From: Rhizobium aethiopicum
GTDB taxonomy: Bacteria; Pseudomonadota; Alphaproteobacteria; Rhizobiales; Rhizobiaceae
Direction of reading: 5' to 3'
Assembly (NCBI RefSeq): GCF_900094625.1
Contig: NZ_FMAJ01000004.1
Location: 310,001-374,000 of the forward strand
Length of the DNA: 64,000 nt
Positions 8,546-17,390 of this stretch are shown in pieces. A program made the position numbers and the translations under genes. Positions within the stretch are counted from its first letter, which is position 1. Every line of letters begins with the position of its first letter. The notes beneath the pieces were generated by a model that did no database searches, had not been told where the DNA came from, and was given only the letters and a program-made list of their open reading frames with translations.

Positions 8546-9701
8546 GCAACCCACGCTTTGCGAGGTTGCGCATCAGCGCCGAAATGCCGAACGTCCAAGG
8601 CGGGCATTCGGTGCAGAGGCGCACAGTGTTGACGAGCGCGCCGAGGCCGGCCGAGGAAATCTCGACGACGTCGCCGATCTTGTGGGTGAAGCCCTGCTTC
8701 GGCGCGTCGCGGTCCTGGGTTGGAGCAAACAGCGTGCCGAGAAAGAGCATGAAACCGTCGGGATATTGATGATGGGACCCAAGCGTCTGTTTGACGAGAT
8801 CGGCCGGATCGCGGCTGATCTGCGACATCGAACTCTTGCCATGCATTACGAAGCCATCGTCGCCGGTCACTTTCAAATCGAGTTCGGCCTTGCGCACGTC
8901 ATCCAGTCCATAGCCGTCATCGAACAACCGGACGAAAGGTCCGATTGAGCAGGAGGCGTTGTTGTCCTTTGCCTTGCCGAGCAGCAGTGCCGAGCGGCCC
9001 TCGACGTCACGCAGATTGACGTCATTGCCGAGCGTCGCTCCTTTGATCTCGCCGCGGCTGTTAACCGCCAGCACGATTTCCGGCTCGGGATTGTTCCAGG
9101 TCGAGATCGGATGCAGGCCGACGTCGGCACCCCAGCCGACGGAGGAGAGCACCGGCGCCTTGGTGAAAACCTCGGCATCGGGACCGATGCCGACTTCGAG
9201 ATATTGCGACCACATGCCCTCGTCGATCAGCGCCTGCTTGACTTTGGCGGCCTCAGGCGAACCGGCCCTGAGATTGGTGAGGCTGCCGCCGATCAGCGTG
9301 CTGACGCGTCCGCGGATCGAGGCGGCGCGATCGGGATTGCCGGCGGCTTTCTCCTCGATGACGCGCTCGATCATCGACTGGGCGAAGGTGACGCCGCAGG
9401 CCTTGACCGCCTGCAGGTCGACAGGCGCCAGCAGATAGGGGCGAGTTTCATCCGGCGCTCCGGTGCTGTTGGCGGCGATTTCATCCAGTGAGCCGATCGC
9501 CCTGCCTTTGGCAGCGCGGACGAAATCGGCGGCATCCTGCCGCTCAAGCAGGGCGCTCAGCGTCGGCGTCTCACGCGACGTGATGTCGACCAGCAGGCCC
9601 TCCCGTGATGTCACGACGCTCGGCCCGGCAACCTCGGAATTCCAAACGCGGCCGACCAAAAGACCACCCGAAGCGGCGGCATCGAGAACAGAACGAGACA
9701 T
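8541..9701 (-). CDS. Fumarylacetoacetate hydrolase-family protein, probable 2-keto-3-deoxy-sugar-acid dehydratase
   Basis: A 386-residue FAH-fold protein. The metal-site pattern is visible: NPEPEIVLAVN supplies the paired glutamates, GNDVNLRDVEGR the aspartate, and KAKDNNASCSIGPF the lysine and following loop. The length and N-terminal extension resemble the XylX/AraD1 group, which dehydrates 2-keto-3-deoxy-pentonates to alpha-ketoglutarate semialdehyde in non-phosphorylative sugar-acid pathways, rather than fumarylacetoacetase itself. It is transcribed away from two Gfo/Idh dehydrogenases, which would suit oxidation of a sugar followed by this step. The exact substrate is inferred from family resemblance; a hydrolase role is possible. 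Confidence 0.75.
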   Translation of the reverse strand: MSRSVLDAAASGGLLVGRVWNSEVAGPSVVTSREGLLVDITSRETPTLSALLERQDAADFVRAAKGRAIGSLDEIAANSTGAPDETRPYLLAPVDLQAVKACGVTFAQSMIERVIEEKAAGNPDRAASIRGRVSTLIGGSLTNLRAGSPEAAKVKQALIDEGMWSQYLEVGIGPDAEVFTKAPVLSSVGWGADVGLHPISTWNNPEPEIVLAVNSRGEIKGATLGNDVNLRDVEGRSALLLGKAKDNNASCSIGPFVRLFDDGYGLDDVRKAELDLKVTGDDGFVMHGKSSMSQISRDPADLVKQTLGSHHQYPDGFMLFLGTLFAPTQDRDAPKQGFTHKIGDVVEISSAGLGALVNTVRLCTECPPWTFGISALMRNLAKRGLL

Positions 9702-10069
9702 GGCGATCTTCCATCACAGCGAGCTGGAGGCGCTCTTTGAAATTTCCCGGGGTCGTCGCCGCCCTCCAGCCCGGCGGCCGCCGAAATCGATCACATTCGC
9801 GGAGGCCGGGCAAGATCTACTTGGGAAAAAGACTTTGGCCCGATCGTATCGACGGCGGGCTTCCAGCGGACTTCCCAATTGTAGAAAGCCCGCAAAATAA
9901 CTATTTAGATACAAAATTATTGTTATCTTTCATGTATTTAATTCTTCAGATAAGCTCTTTCACTCCTGGTCTTGCCTTGACAGGCGCCAGCTTTCGTTAT
10001 CTGTTTTGCCCAACATGCAGATGCTGGCGTCAGCCGGCGCTCAGAAAATCCCGGGAGGATATTGCAGCG
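9702..10069. other. Divergent intergenic region with AT-rich core
   Basis: About 370 bp between the FAH gene (leftward) and the Gfo/Idh gene (rightward). Around 9895-9960 there is a strongly AT-rich stretch unlike the surrounding DNA, the likely site of one or both promoters. I see no clean palindrome and no supported gene; a 66-codon leftward frame at 9714-9914 has no motif. Confidence 0.45.
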
Positions 10070-11080
10070 ATGTTGAGATTTGCCGTCGTCGGAATCGACC
10101 ATGGGCATACGTTCGATCACGTGAAGGGCTTGCTGGCTGCAGGCGGCGAGTTTGTCGGCTACTGCCCCAAGACTTCGGTGCCGGCATTGCGCGAGGCCTT
10201 CGAGAAGACCTATCCGGATGCGCCGCAGATCGACCGGGAAAAGCTGTTCGACGATCCGTCGATCGACGTCATCTGCATTGCCGCGATCCCGCGCGACCGT
10301 GCCGGGCTTGCGATCCGCGCGATGAAGGCAGGCAAGGACGTGATGACCGACAAGCCCGGTGTCACGACCTTCGCCCAGCTCGAAGACGTCAGGCGCACTG
10401 TCGCCGAGACCGACAAGATTTTCTCGATCTGCTTTTCCGAACGCCATTGCGTGCGCTCCGCCGTCAAGGCCGGCAAGCTCGTCGCTGACGGCGCGATCGG
10501 CAAAGTGATCCAGACGCTCGGTGTCGGTCCGCACCGGCTGCAGCTGCCCACCCGTCCGGATTGGTTCTTCGAGCCCGAAGCCTTCGGCGGTATCATCGTC
10601 GACATCGCCTCCCATCAGGTCGACCAGTTTCTGTTCTACACCGGTTCGACCTCGGGCGAGGTCATCGCCAGCTCGATCGGCAATTTCGGCATGCCCGAAA
10701 AACCGGCCTTTCAGGATTTCGGCGAAGTTCTCTTACGCTCAGACAAGGCGGCGGGCTATGTCCGCGTCGATTGGTTCACGCCGGAGGCACTGCCGACCTG
10801 GGGCGACGGGCGCCTGACCATCCTCGGCACCGAAGGTTATATCGAGCTGCGCAAATATATCGATATCGCCGGCCGGCCGGGCAAAGACCACCTCTTCCTC
10901 GTCAATGGCAAGGAAATGACCCATATCGATTGCAGCGGCGAAAAGCTCGACTATTTCGATGCTTTCACCGCTGACGTCGGCAACCGTTCGCAGACAGCGA
11001 TGACGCAGGATCACGTGTTCGAAGTCTGCCGCCTTTCGCTCGAAGCCCAGGCGAAAGCCGCGCGCATCGGCGCCCGCTGA
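10070..11080 (+). CDS. Gfo/Idh/MocA-family oxidoreductase
   Basis: A 336-residue NAD(P)-dependent dehydrogenase. The N-terminal Rossmann fold starts MLRFAVVGIDHGHTFDH; here the classical GxGxxG is replaced by GIDHGH, a variant seen in part of the family. The catalytic-loop lysine is in TDKPG near residue 90, and the C-terminal alpha/beta domain has DIASHQVDQFL with the active-site aspartate and histidine. The frame is open far upstream into non-conserved sequence; the ATG at 10070 is preceded by GGGAGGA and begins the Rossmann fold. It is followed after 10 bases by a second Gfo/Idh gene, so the pair is an operon. Probable substrate is a sugar, sugar acid or cyclitol. Confidence 0.85.
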   Translation: MLRFAVVGIDHGHTFDHVKGLLAAGGEFVGYCPKTSVPALREAFEKTYPDAPQIDREKLFDDPSIDVICIAAIPRDRAGLAIRAMKAGKDVMTDKPGVTTFAQLEDVRRTVAETDKIFSICFSERHCVRSAVKAGKLVADGAIGKVIQTLGVGPHRLQLPTRPDWFFEPEAFGGIIVDIASHQVDQFLFYTGSTSGEVIASSIGNFGMPEKPAFQDFGEVLLRSDKAAGYVRVDWFTPEALPTWGDGRLTILGTEGYIELRKYIDIAGRPGKDHLFLVNGKEMTHIDCSGEKLDYFDAFTADVGNRSQTAMTQDHVFEVCRLSLEAQAKAARIGAR

Positions 11081-11090
11081 GGAGGATATC

Positions 11091-12185
11091 ATGGCGAGGA
11101 AATTGCGCGTCGGCGTCATTGGCGCAGGGATTGCCGCGCGGCATCTGACGGGCTTCGGCTGGAACAAGGAGCTTTTCGAGGTTCCCGTGCTCTGCTCGCT
11201 CGACGAGGACCGCGGCAAAGCGGTGTGCGAGGAATTTGGTATTGCCGAATATACCCAGGATGCGGATTCACTGTTTGCCCGGAACGATCTTGATATAATC
11301 GACATTTCGACGCCGCCGAGCTCGCATTTCGAGCTCTGCCGCAAGGGCATCGAATCCGGCAAGCACGTGATCTGTGAGAAGCCGCTCTTCGGTTCGATCG
11401 CCGAGGTCGACGAAATGGCGGGCGTCCTCGCCCGCTTCCCCGGCCGAAAGCTGATGCCGATCTTTCAGTATCGCTACGGTTCCGGCCTGCAGAAGCTGAA
11501 ACTGCTGATCGAGCAGGGCCTTGCCGGCAGGCCGTTCCTGACGACGATCGAGACCCATTGGTGGCGCGGTCCGGATTATTACGCCGTGCCGTGGCGCGGC
11601 AAATGGGCGAGCGAACTCGGCGGCGGCCTTCTCGGCCACGCGATCCACGCCCATGACATGCTGAATTACGTGCATGGCCCCTGCGCCGAGGTATTTTCCT
11701 ACGGCGCGACGCTGGTCAATCCGATCGAGGTTGAGGACACGGCAGCCCTTTCGGTGAAGATGCAGAACGGCTCGCTGGCGACGCTTTCGATGACGCTCGG
11801 TTCGCGCAAGGAGATCTCGCGGCTGCGTTTCTGCTTCAGCGATCTCGTCGCCGAAAGCATCCTCGAACCCTATACGATGGGCCGCGACCCCTGGGTCTTT
11901 ACCGCAGGGACCGAGGAACACCAGGCGCGGGTCGATGCGGCGCTCGCCGCCTATGTGCCGGGCGAAGACGGCTATACCCGCCAGTTTGAACTGTTCCACC
12001 GGGCGATCGTCGAAGACACCGAGCCGCCGGTGACATTGCAGGACGCCCGCAATTCGCTGGAACTTGTCACTGCCGCCTATTTCTCGCAGCGCACCGGCAA
12101 GCCGACGCCGATGCCGATCGCCGCCGATCATCCGCTCTATCGCTCCTGGCTTCCGGAAGAACAGGGCAGGACTGCCGGCCTCTGA
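11091..12185 (+). CDS. Gfo/Idh/MocA-family oxidoreductase
   Basis: A 364-residue NAD(P)-dependent dehydrogenase with the canonical start RVGVIGAGIAARH (GxGxxA nucleotide loop), CEKPLF around residue 97 giving the catalytic lysine, and GGGLLGHAIHAHDML with the paired active-site histidines. It begins 10 bases after the previous dehydrogenase with GGAGGATATC ahead of the ATG, so the two are co-transcribed. Two different Gfo/Idh enzymes in one operon often act in successive steps, or as oxidation and reduction steps, on the same sugar derivative. Substrate not determinable from sequence. Confidence 0.87.
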   Translation: MARKLRVGVIGAGIAARHLTGFGWNKELFEVPVLCSLDEDRGKAVCEEFGIAEYTQDADSLFARNDLDIIDISTPPSSHFELCRKGIESGKHVICEKPLFGSIAEVDEMAGVLARFPGRKLMPIFQYRYGSGLQKLKLLIEQGLAGRPFLTTIETHWWRGPDYYAVPWRGKWASELGGGLLGHAIHAHDMLNYVHGPCAEVFSYGATLVNPIEVEDTAALSVKMQNGSLATLSMTLGSRKEISRLRFCFSDLVAESILEPYTMGRDPWVFTAGTEEHQARVDAALAAYVPGEDGYTRQFELFHRAIVEDTEPPVTLQDARNSLELVTAAYFSQRTGKPTPMPIAADHPLYRSWLPEEQGRTAGL

Positions 12186-12249
12186 GCGAAGAAGGATAAA
12201 GGCGAGCAGGGGCTTCGGACGTGGAATTCCAACGAGGCCTTCGAAACGG

Positions 12250-12759
12250 TCAAATGGGGGATGCCAGGCGGCGCTTGGCGTCCAACTTGAAGCGCTTCTT
12301 GATCCGATCGACGCGCGTTCCGTCCAGAAGCGGAACTTGAACAAGCCTGTCATAGGGCTCGAAGCCCATCTTCGAGTAATAGGCAAGGCCGGTGACATTG
12401 TCGGCACGAATGGTCGCATTGATGAATTCGAGCCCGAGCTCCTCGGCTGCTGCCCGCGTTGCCGGAAAAAGGGCGCGGCCGACGCCGGATATCTTCGGGT
12501 TCATGCGGGCAAATGTTGCAATATCGGCATAACCTTGCGGTGGATCGCCATATAGGCTCAGCGACTGAAAGCCGGCAAGCGACCGATCATGTTCCACAAC
12601 ATGGCAGACAAGGGGAAATTCGCCGTCGATGAACCAGTCTGCGAACTCCGCGACTGTAAGCGGTGTCTCGAGCGCAGTTGTTCCGCCGACCAGAATGATC
12701 TCGTTCAGGAGACCGCACAGTTCCTCAGCGTCGGCGGATACCGCTTTGCGAACATGCAT
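12250..12759 (-). CDS. GNAT-family N-acetyltransferase
   Basis: A 169-residue protein with the GNAT fold: MHVRKAVSADAEELCGLLNE at the start, a central beta segment, the acetyl-CoA loop in the KISGVGRALFPATRAAAEELG region (a degenerate Q/RxxGxG/A), and the terminal NATIRADNVTGLAYYSKMGF motif near residue 130, which is highly typical. An in-frame GTG four codons upstream (12771) is an alternative start. It is convergent with the Gfo/Idh operon and divergent from the VOC gene. The acceptor substrate is unknown; such proteins often acetylate amines, antibiotics or phosphinothricin-like amino acids. Confidence 0.82.
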   Translation of the reverse strand: MHVRKAVSADAEELCGLLNEIILVGGTTALETPLTVAEFADWFIDGEFPLVCHVVEHDRSLAGFQSLSLYGDPPQGYADIATFARMNPKISGVGRALFPATRAAAEELGLEFINATIRADNVTGLAYYSKMGFEPYDRLVQVPLLDGTRVDRIKKRFKLDAKRRLASPI

Positions 12760-12886
12760 GTCTTTGGTCACCCCATCTGTGGATCGAGAGCGTAGCGATG
12801 CCCGCGATAGAACACAACAGACGACCCACCTGCTGCTCCCATCAATTCTTGCTCATCCTCTCGCAACCGGAACTGAAAGAAGCACC

Positions 12887-13300
12887 ATGCTAAAATCCTT
12901 CGAACATATCGGCATGACCGTCAGCGACATGGAGCGTGCCGTTGATTTTTACTGCGGCTTGCTCGGCCTGCGCCTGCATCTGCGCAAAAGGATGGCCGAT
13001 GGCGCCGAGATAGCCTTTCTTGATGCCGGCGGCGGTATGCTCGAGATTTTCGCGCCGGCCGGCGGTGCGGCACGGGCGGTCGACGTGCCTGAGGGCACGT
13101 CCGGCCTGCGTCACCTGACCTTCCTGTTCGAAAATGTCGAGGAGACGTTCGCCCGCTTGAAAGAGGCCGGCGTCGAGGTCAAGGAGCGCCCGCGCCCGGC
13201 AGTCAACGCCGAAGTCCTGCACAAGGTAGCCTTCCTGCGCGATCCGGATGGCATCCAGATAGAACTCGCCGAAAAGATAAGTCCTCAGCCGCATGTATAA
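12887..13300 (+). CDS. VOC/glyoxalase-superfamily protein
   Basis: A 137-residue vicinal-oxygen-chelate protein made of two beta-alpha-beta-beta-beta units. His near residue 7 (FEHIG), His near 77 (LRHLTF) and Glu near 127 (IQIELAE) are the positions that usually bind the metal, so an active metalloenzyme such as a lactoylglutathione lyase-like or methylmalonyl-CoA epimerase-like enzyme is possible. The frame is open upstream to 12629, but the conserved fold begins at the ATG at 12887, with GAAAGAAG before it. It ends 22 bases before the convergent AraC gene. The substrate cannot be assigned. Confidence 0.85.
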   Translation: MLKSFEHIGMTVSDMERAVDFYCGLLGLRLHLRKRMADGAEIAFLDAGGGMLEIFAPAGGAARAVDVPEGTSGLRHLTFLFENVEETFARLKEAGVEVKERPRPAVNAEVLHKVAFLRDPDGIQIELAEKISPQPHV

Positions 13301-13321
13301 CGGCGACGAGGCGGAGGTGAA

Positions 13322-14242
13322 TCAATTGCGGAAGGCGCCGGCCGGCATCGTCGTCACCAGCCGGATGTCGCGGCGGAAATCGGACGGCGACATGCCGGCG
13401 ATATGGCGGAAGGATTTGTTGAAGGCGCTGATCGAGCCGAAGCCGCTGTCCATCGCTACCTGCAACACGTTGGCGCCCTCGCTCATCAGCATCGCCTGGG
13501 CGCGCGACAGCCTGAGCAGCGTCACATATTTGCTCAGCGTCATGCCGGTCGACCGCTTGAACAGGTTCATCGCATATTTCGGATGCAGGTCGGCGGCGCG
13601 GGCGATATCGACTGAATCGATGTCCTGCAGGAAGTTTGCGGCGATGAAATCGCACATGCGCGCGACACTGCGAGAGGAATTGGGATGCGGCTGATCGCCT
13701 TCCAGGCTGACGGCCGTCTTCGACATTGTCATCGAATAGGGTTCGAGCGCGATGCGCTCGATGCGCAGCAGCAGTTCGTCGACCGCGTGCTGGGCCTTGG
13801 CGGCATCGCCAGACTTTGAATAGCGAGACCAGCGGGCGAAGTTCTCGTCGTCGGCGGCATCGGTTGCCGAGGTCAGCAGAGTCTCGCCCTTCATCAGCCG
13901 GCTGGAAATGCTGATCGGCAGACGCAGCCGGAAGAAATAGATGAGCGGCAGATGTGCGCCGGCATAGAGCGAATCATCCGAGGATTCGTCCATCTGATGC
14001 GGCTGCCCGCCCCAGAAGAGGCAAATTTGGCCGGCGCTCAGCCGGAATTCGTGGTCGCTCATCCGATAATGAACGGTGCCGCGCATCACGTAATTAACCT
14101 CGACCTGCGCATGCCAGTGCGGCATGGCCATGACGAGCGGATGGGCATGAAACATCTGCAGCGCCGTCGGGGAACCCTCGATGCTGCTTGCGCCGGGCTG
14201 ATAGATTGCACTCGTGCCGACCTTACTTTCCGCCAAATCCAT
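13322..14242 (-). CDS. AraC-family transcriptional regulator of the adjacent sugar transport operon
   Basis: A 306-residue regulator. The N-terminal cupin sensor has MPHWHAQVEVNYVMRG and later GQICLFWGGQPHQM, the sugar-binding histidine-rich type found in MelR-like AraC proteins. The C-terminal 100 residues contain two helix-turn-helix motifs, the second ending in FGSISAFNKSFRHIAGMSPSDFRR, the classical AraC signature. It is divergent from the CUT1 sugar importer, with only 86 bp between the start codons, so it very likely activates that operon in response to the imported sugar. The ATG at 14242 has an AGGA only two bases away, which is tight. Confidence 0.92.
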   Translation of the reverse strand: MDLAESKVGTSAIYQPGASSIEGSPTALQMFHAHPLVMAMPHWHAQVEVNYVMRGTVHYRMSDHEFRLSAGQICLFWGGQPHQMDESSDDSLYAGAHLPLIYFFRLRLPISISSRLMKGETLLTSATDAADDENFARWSRYSKSGDAAKAQHAVDELLLRIERIALEPYSMTMSKTAVSLEGDQPHPNSSRSVARMCDFIAANFLQDIDSVDIARAADLHPKYAMNLFKRSTGMTLSKYVTLLRLSRAQAMLMSEGANVLQVAMDSGFGSISAFNKSFRHIAGMSPSDFRRDIRLVTTMPAGAFRN

Positions 14243-14307
14243 ATTCCTTTTTTAGGAGACAGCCGCTCCCTTGCGGATAGTCTAACCGCGTTCGTGAAAG
14301 ATCGGCA

Positions 14308-14331
14308 ATTGAAAAGGGAGGATTTTCAATG
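14308..14331 (+). promoter_or_regulatory. Ribosome-binding site held in a hairpin loop
   Basis: Perfect 8-bp arms attgaaaa (14308-14315) and ttttcaat (14323-14330) enclose the 7-base loop gggagga, which is the ribosome-binding site of the binding-protein gene; the right arm includes the first two bases of the ATG. The AT-rich stem may modulate initiation. Confidence 0.45.
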
Positions 14332-15603
14332 CGCTTCAAACTTCTCGCTGCGACCGCAGCTGTCGCACTGCTTGCTTCCGGCTCCGCCTTCGCGCAGTCG
14401 GCCAATCTAACCATCTGGAGCTGGAATGTCGCCGCATCGGCATTGAAGTCCACGCTCCCCGGCTTCAACAAGCAGTTTCCCGACATCAAGATCACCGTCG
14501 AGGACCTCGGAAACAGCCAGGTCTTCGACAAGACGCTTGCAGCCTGCGCCGCCGGCGGCGACGGCCTGCCCGACATCGTCAGCATCGAGAATTTCGAGGC
14601 TGAAATCTTCTGGAGCCGGTTCCCGGATTGCTTCGCCAATCTGAAGGAGCTCGGCTACACGCCCGAGATCCAGGCGAAATTCCCCGACTTCAAGCGCACC
14701 GAGCTCGAAGTCGGCGATGTCGCCTATGCCATGCCGTGGGATTCCGGTCCTGTCGCCGTCTTCTACCGCCGCGATTTCTATGAAAAGGCCGGTGTCGATC
14801 CGAGCACGATCAGCACCTGGGACGATTTCATCGCCGCCGGCAAAAAGGTTTCCGCCGCCAATCCCGGCGTCGTCATGGCTCAGGCGGACTTCAACGGCGA
14901 CAGCGAATGGTTCCGCATGATCGCCAACGAACAGGGCTGCGGCTATTTCTCGACCGACGGCCAGAACATCACCGTCAACCAGCCGGCCTGCGTCGCCGCG
15001 CTGCAGAAGGTGAAGGAGATGAAGGATGCGGGCACGCTGACCGCTGCCAACTGGGACGAAAAGATCCAGGCCAATACCGCCGGCAAGGCCGCAAGCCAGC
15101 TCTATGGCGGCTGGTATGAAGGCACCGTGCGCTCGACGTCTCCCGATCTCAAGGGCAAATGGGGCGTCTACAGAATGCCTAGCCTGACGGCCGACGGTCC
15201 CCATGCCGCCAATCTCGGCGGTTCATCGCTCGCCATTTCGGCGGCTTCCGCAAACAAGGAGGCGGCCTGGAAATTCGTCAACTACGCCCTTGGTACGAAC
15301 GAGGGTCAGGTCACCATGCTGAAGGAATTCGGGCTGGTGCCGTCGCTGCTTGAGGCCGAGAAGGATCCTTTCGTCAATGAGTCGCAGCCCTATTGGGGTG
15401 GCCAGAAGGTCTGGGCCGATATCCTCGCGACACTGCCGAAGATCGTGCCGAGCCGCGGCACCGCCTTCCAGAGTGATGCCGAGGGCATTTTCAGGGCAAC
15501 GCAGGCGAAATTCTTTGCCGGCGGCTATCCCGATGCGAAGGCGGCTCTCGACGATGCCGCAAACCAGATCGCCTCGGCCACCGGACTTCCGATCGCGCAA
15601 TGA
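14329..15603 (+). CDS. Sugar ABC importer, periplasmic binding protein (CUT1)
   Basis: A 424-residue extracellular solute-binding protein family 1. A Sec signal peptide (residues 1-22, ending SAFAQ) precedes NLTIWSWNV, a usual mature N-terminus. Internal features include LPDIVSIENFEAE and YAMPWDSGPVAVFYRRDFYEKAG, the domain-crossing region typical of sugar-binding members. The start has GGGAGGA five to six bases away. It is the first gene of an operon continuing with two permeases, an ATPase and a dehydrogenase fusion, and is divergent from an AraC regulator. It captures a sugar, oligosaccharide or polyol in the periplasm; the ligand is not readable from sequence. Confidence 0.92.
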   Translation: MRFKLLAATAAVALLASGSAFAQSANLTIWSWNVAASALKSTLPGFNKQFPDIKITVEDLGNSQVFDKTLAACAAGGDGLPDIVSIENFEAEIFWSRFPDCFANLKELGYTPEIQAKFPDFKRTELEVGDVAYAMPWDSGPVAVFYRRDFYEKAGVDPSTISTWDDFIAAGKKVSAANPGVVMAQADFNGDSEWFRMIANEQGCGYFSTDGQNITVNQPACVAALQKVKEMKDAGTLTAANWDEKIQANTAGKAASQLYGGWYEGTVRSTSPDLKGKWGVYRMPSLTADGPHAANLGGSSLAISAASANKEAAWKFVNYALGTNEGQVTMLKEFGLVPSLLEAEKDPFVNESQPYWGGQKVWADILATLPKIVPSRGTAFQSDAEGIFRATQAKFFAGGYPDAKAALDDAANQIASATGLPIAQ

Positions 15604-15611
15604 ATGACGAT

Positions 15612-15638
15612 GCCGGGCGCCTGAAGCGCCCGGCTTTT
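15612..15638 (+). terminator. Rho-independent (partial) terminator after the binding-protein gene
   Basis: A perfect 9-bp stem (gccgggcgc / gcgcccggc) with a 5-base loop is followed at once by tttt. Because permease genes in the same direction follow within 50 bp, it probably terminates only part of the transcripts and so gives more binding protein than permease. Confidence 0.75.
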
Positions 15639-15685
15639 CCCGGCCTGCAACGCGGCTGGTCATTCGTTCGTAAGGAGGAGGCTCG

Positions 15686-16546
15686 ATGCCGTTCAGAACC
15701 CGGAGCGCCTATGCGTTCCTCGCCCCCTATCTGCTGATCTTTGCCACCTTCTGGGTCTGGCCGATCATCAATTCGTTCCTGATTTCCTTTCAGAACACGC
15801 GCATCAACCCGTGGAAATACAGCTTCCAGGCCAATTGGGGCCGGCTCTTCTACGATCCGGCCTTCTATAACGCTCTTTACAACACGCTGATCATCCTGGT
15901 GATCCAGGTGCCCGTCATGATCGCGCTGGCGACGGTCATGGCCGTCATGCTCAATTCGCCGCTCTTGAAAGCGCGCCCGCTTTTCCGTTTCGCCTTTTTC
16001 GCCCCCGTCGTCGTCGGGGAGGTCGCCTATGCCGCAGTATTCCGGCTGATGTTCAGCCTTGATTTCGGCATCATCAACAAGATGATTTCAGCGGTCGGCT
16101 TCAGCCCGGTCTCCTGGTTCGACAACGCCAATGCCGCGATGGGAGTGATCATTCTCGCCGTCACATGGCGCTGGGCGGGCTATAACGCCATCATCATCCT
16201 TGCCGGGCTTCAAGCCATTCCCGACGATGTCTACGAGGCGGCGACGCTCGACCGGGTGAGCAAGGTGCAGCAATTCTTCCACATCACCCTGCCGCTGCTG
16301 AAACCGATCATCCTGTTCTGTGTGGTGCTCTCGGTGATCGGCACCATGCAGCTCTTCACCGAACCCTTCCTCATCACCAATCGCGGCGGTCCGGGCGGCG
16401 GCACGGAAACACTCGGCCTCTTCCTTTATCGCCAGGGTTTCACCGCGCTTAACTTCGGTTATGCCTCGGCAATCGCCTATACGATGGCCGCTCTCGCCGT
16501 GGTGATTTCTCTTCTCAATCTCTGGATCGGGAGGGACCCGAAATGA
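15686..16546 (+). CDS. Sugar ABC importer permease, MalF/UgpA type
   Basis: A 286-residue inner-membrane permease with six predicted helices. The EAA motif lies in the [23 protein letters not shown] stretch around residues 185-205, and the family loop [12 protein letters not shown] follows. An AAGGAGGAGG site precedes the ATG. It pairs with the next permease to form the translocation channel. The gene overlaps its neighbour by 4 bases (ATGA), so translation is coupled. Confidence 0.92.
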   Translation: MPFRTRSAYAFLAPYLLIFATFWVWPIINSFLISFQNTRINPWKYSFQANWGRLFYDPAFYNALYNTLIILVIQVPVMIALATVMAVMLNSPLLKARPLFRFAFFAPVVVGEVAYAAVFRLMFSLDFGIINKMISAVGFSPVSWFDNANAAMGVIILAVTWRWAGYNAIIILAGLQAIPDDVYEAATLDRVSKVQQFFHITLPLLKPIILFCVVLSVIGTMQLFTEPFLITNRGGPGGGTETLGLFLYRQGFTALNFGYASAIAYTMAALAVVISLLNLWIGRDPK

Positions 16547-17379
16547 AATCCAAGTCGCAATCCCTTCTCGCCCGTCAGCTCGCGCTGCACGCCGTGCTGG
16601 CGCCGCTGGCGCTGATCTGGCTGTTTCCGCTCTGGATGATGTTCGTCTTCTCGACAATGCCCGACAACGGCATCTTCAGCCCCGACATCGTGCTGTGGCC
16701 GTCGACCAACTTCGTCGAGAATTTCAAGAACCTGCAGGCCGATACCGATTTCATCGGGGCAATGGTGATCTCCATCGGCGTGGCGCTCATCTATACCGTG
16801 CTCTCGGTGATGCTGACTTCAATGGCCGGCTGGGCGCTGGCACGTTATCGTTTCGTCGGCCGCGCCGTCGTCATCGCGATCATCCTCGGCACGATCACGC
16901 TTCCGTTCTCCGTGGTCGTCATTCCGCAATTCATCATGGTGGCGCGCGAGTTCAAGCTGGCAAACACCTGGGTGGCTCTGATCGTGCCGCCGCTCTTCAA
17001 TTCGCTTGGCGTCTTATTCATGCGGCAGTCCTTCTCGATGATGCCTGGCGAACTGTTCGACGCGGCCCGCGTCGAGGGCGTCAAGGAATGGCAGATCTTC
17101 CTGCGCATTGCCCTGCCGCTGGCGCGCCCGACGATGGCGGCGTTGGCGATCATTCTCTTCCTGCATTCATGGAACAATTACCTCTGGCCGCTGCTCATCA
17201 ATTCCAGACCGGGGATGATGACGGCGCCGGTGGCATTGGGAACGCTGATCGGCCTCACCAAGGTCTCCTGGGGTGGCATCATGGCCGGCGCGGTGCTGCT
17301 GACGGCGCCGATCCTCGTCGTGTTCGTGGCTCTCCAGCGCCATTTCATCGCCGGCATCGCGGCCGGCGCAATCAAGTAA
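16543..17379 (+). CDS. Sugar ABC importer permease, MalG/UgpE type
   Basis: A 278-residue permease with six predicted helices. Its EAA loop is visible as [25 protein letters not shown] around residues 170-195, and the C-terminus ends in the usual [14 protein letters not shown]. It overlaps the previous permease by 4 bases. Together they form the heterodimeric membrane part of a CUT1 importer energised by the following ATPase. Confidence 0.92.
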   Translation: MKSKSQSLLARQLALHAVLAPLALIWLFPLWMMFVFSTMPDNGIFSPDIVLWPSTNFVENFKNLQADTDFIGAMVISIGVALIYTVLSVMLTSMAGWALARYRFVGRAVVIAIILGTITLPFSVVVIPQFIMVAREFKLANTWVALIVPPLFNSLGVLFMRQSFSMMPGELFDAARVEGVKEWQIFLRIALPLARPTMAALAIILFLHSWNNYLWPLLINSRPGMMTAPVALGTLIGLTKVSWGGIMAGAVLLTAPILVVFVALQRHFIAGIAAGAIK

Positions 17380-17390
17380 TCGGGGGCCGC

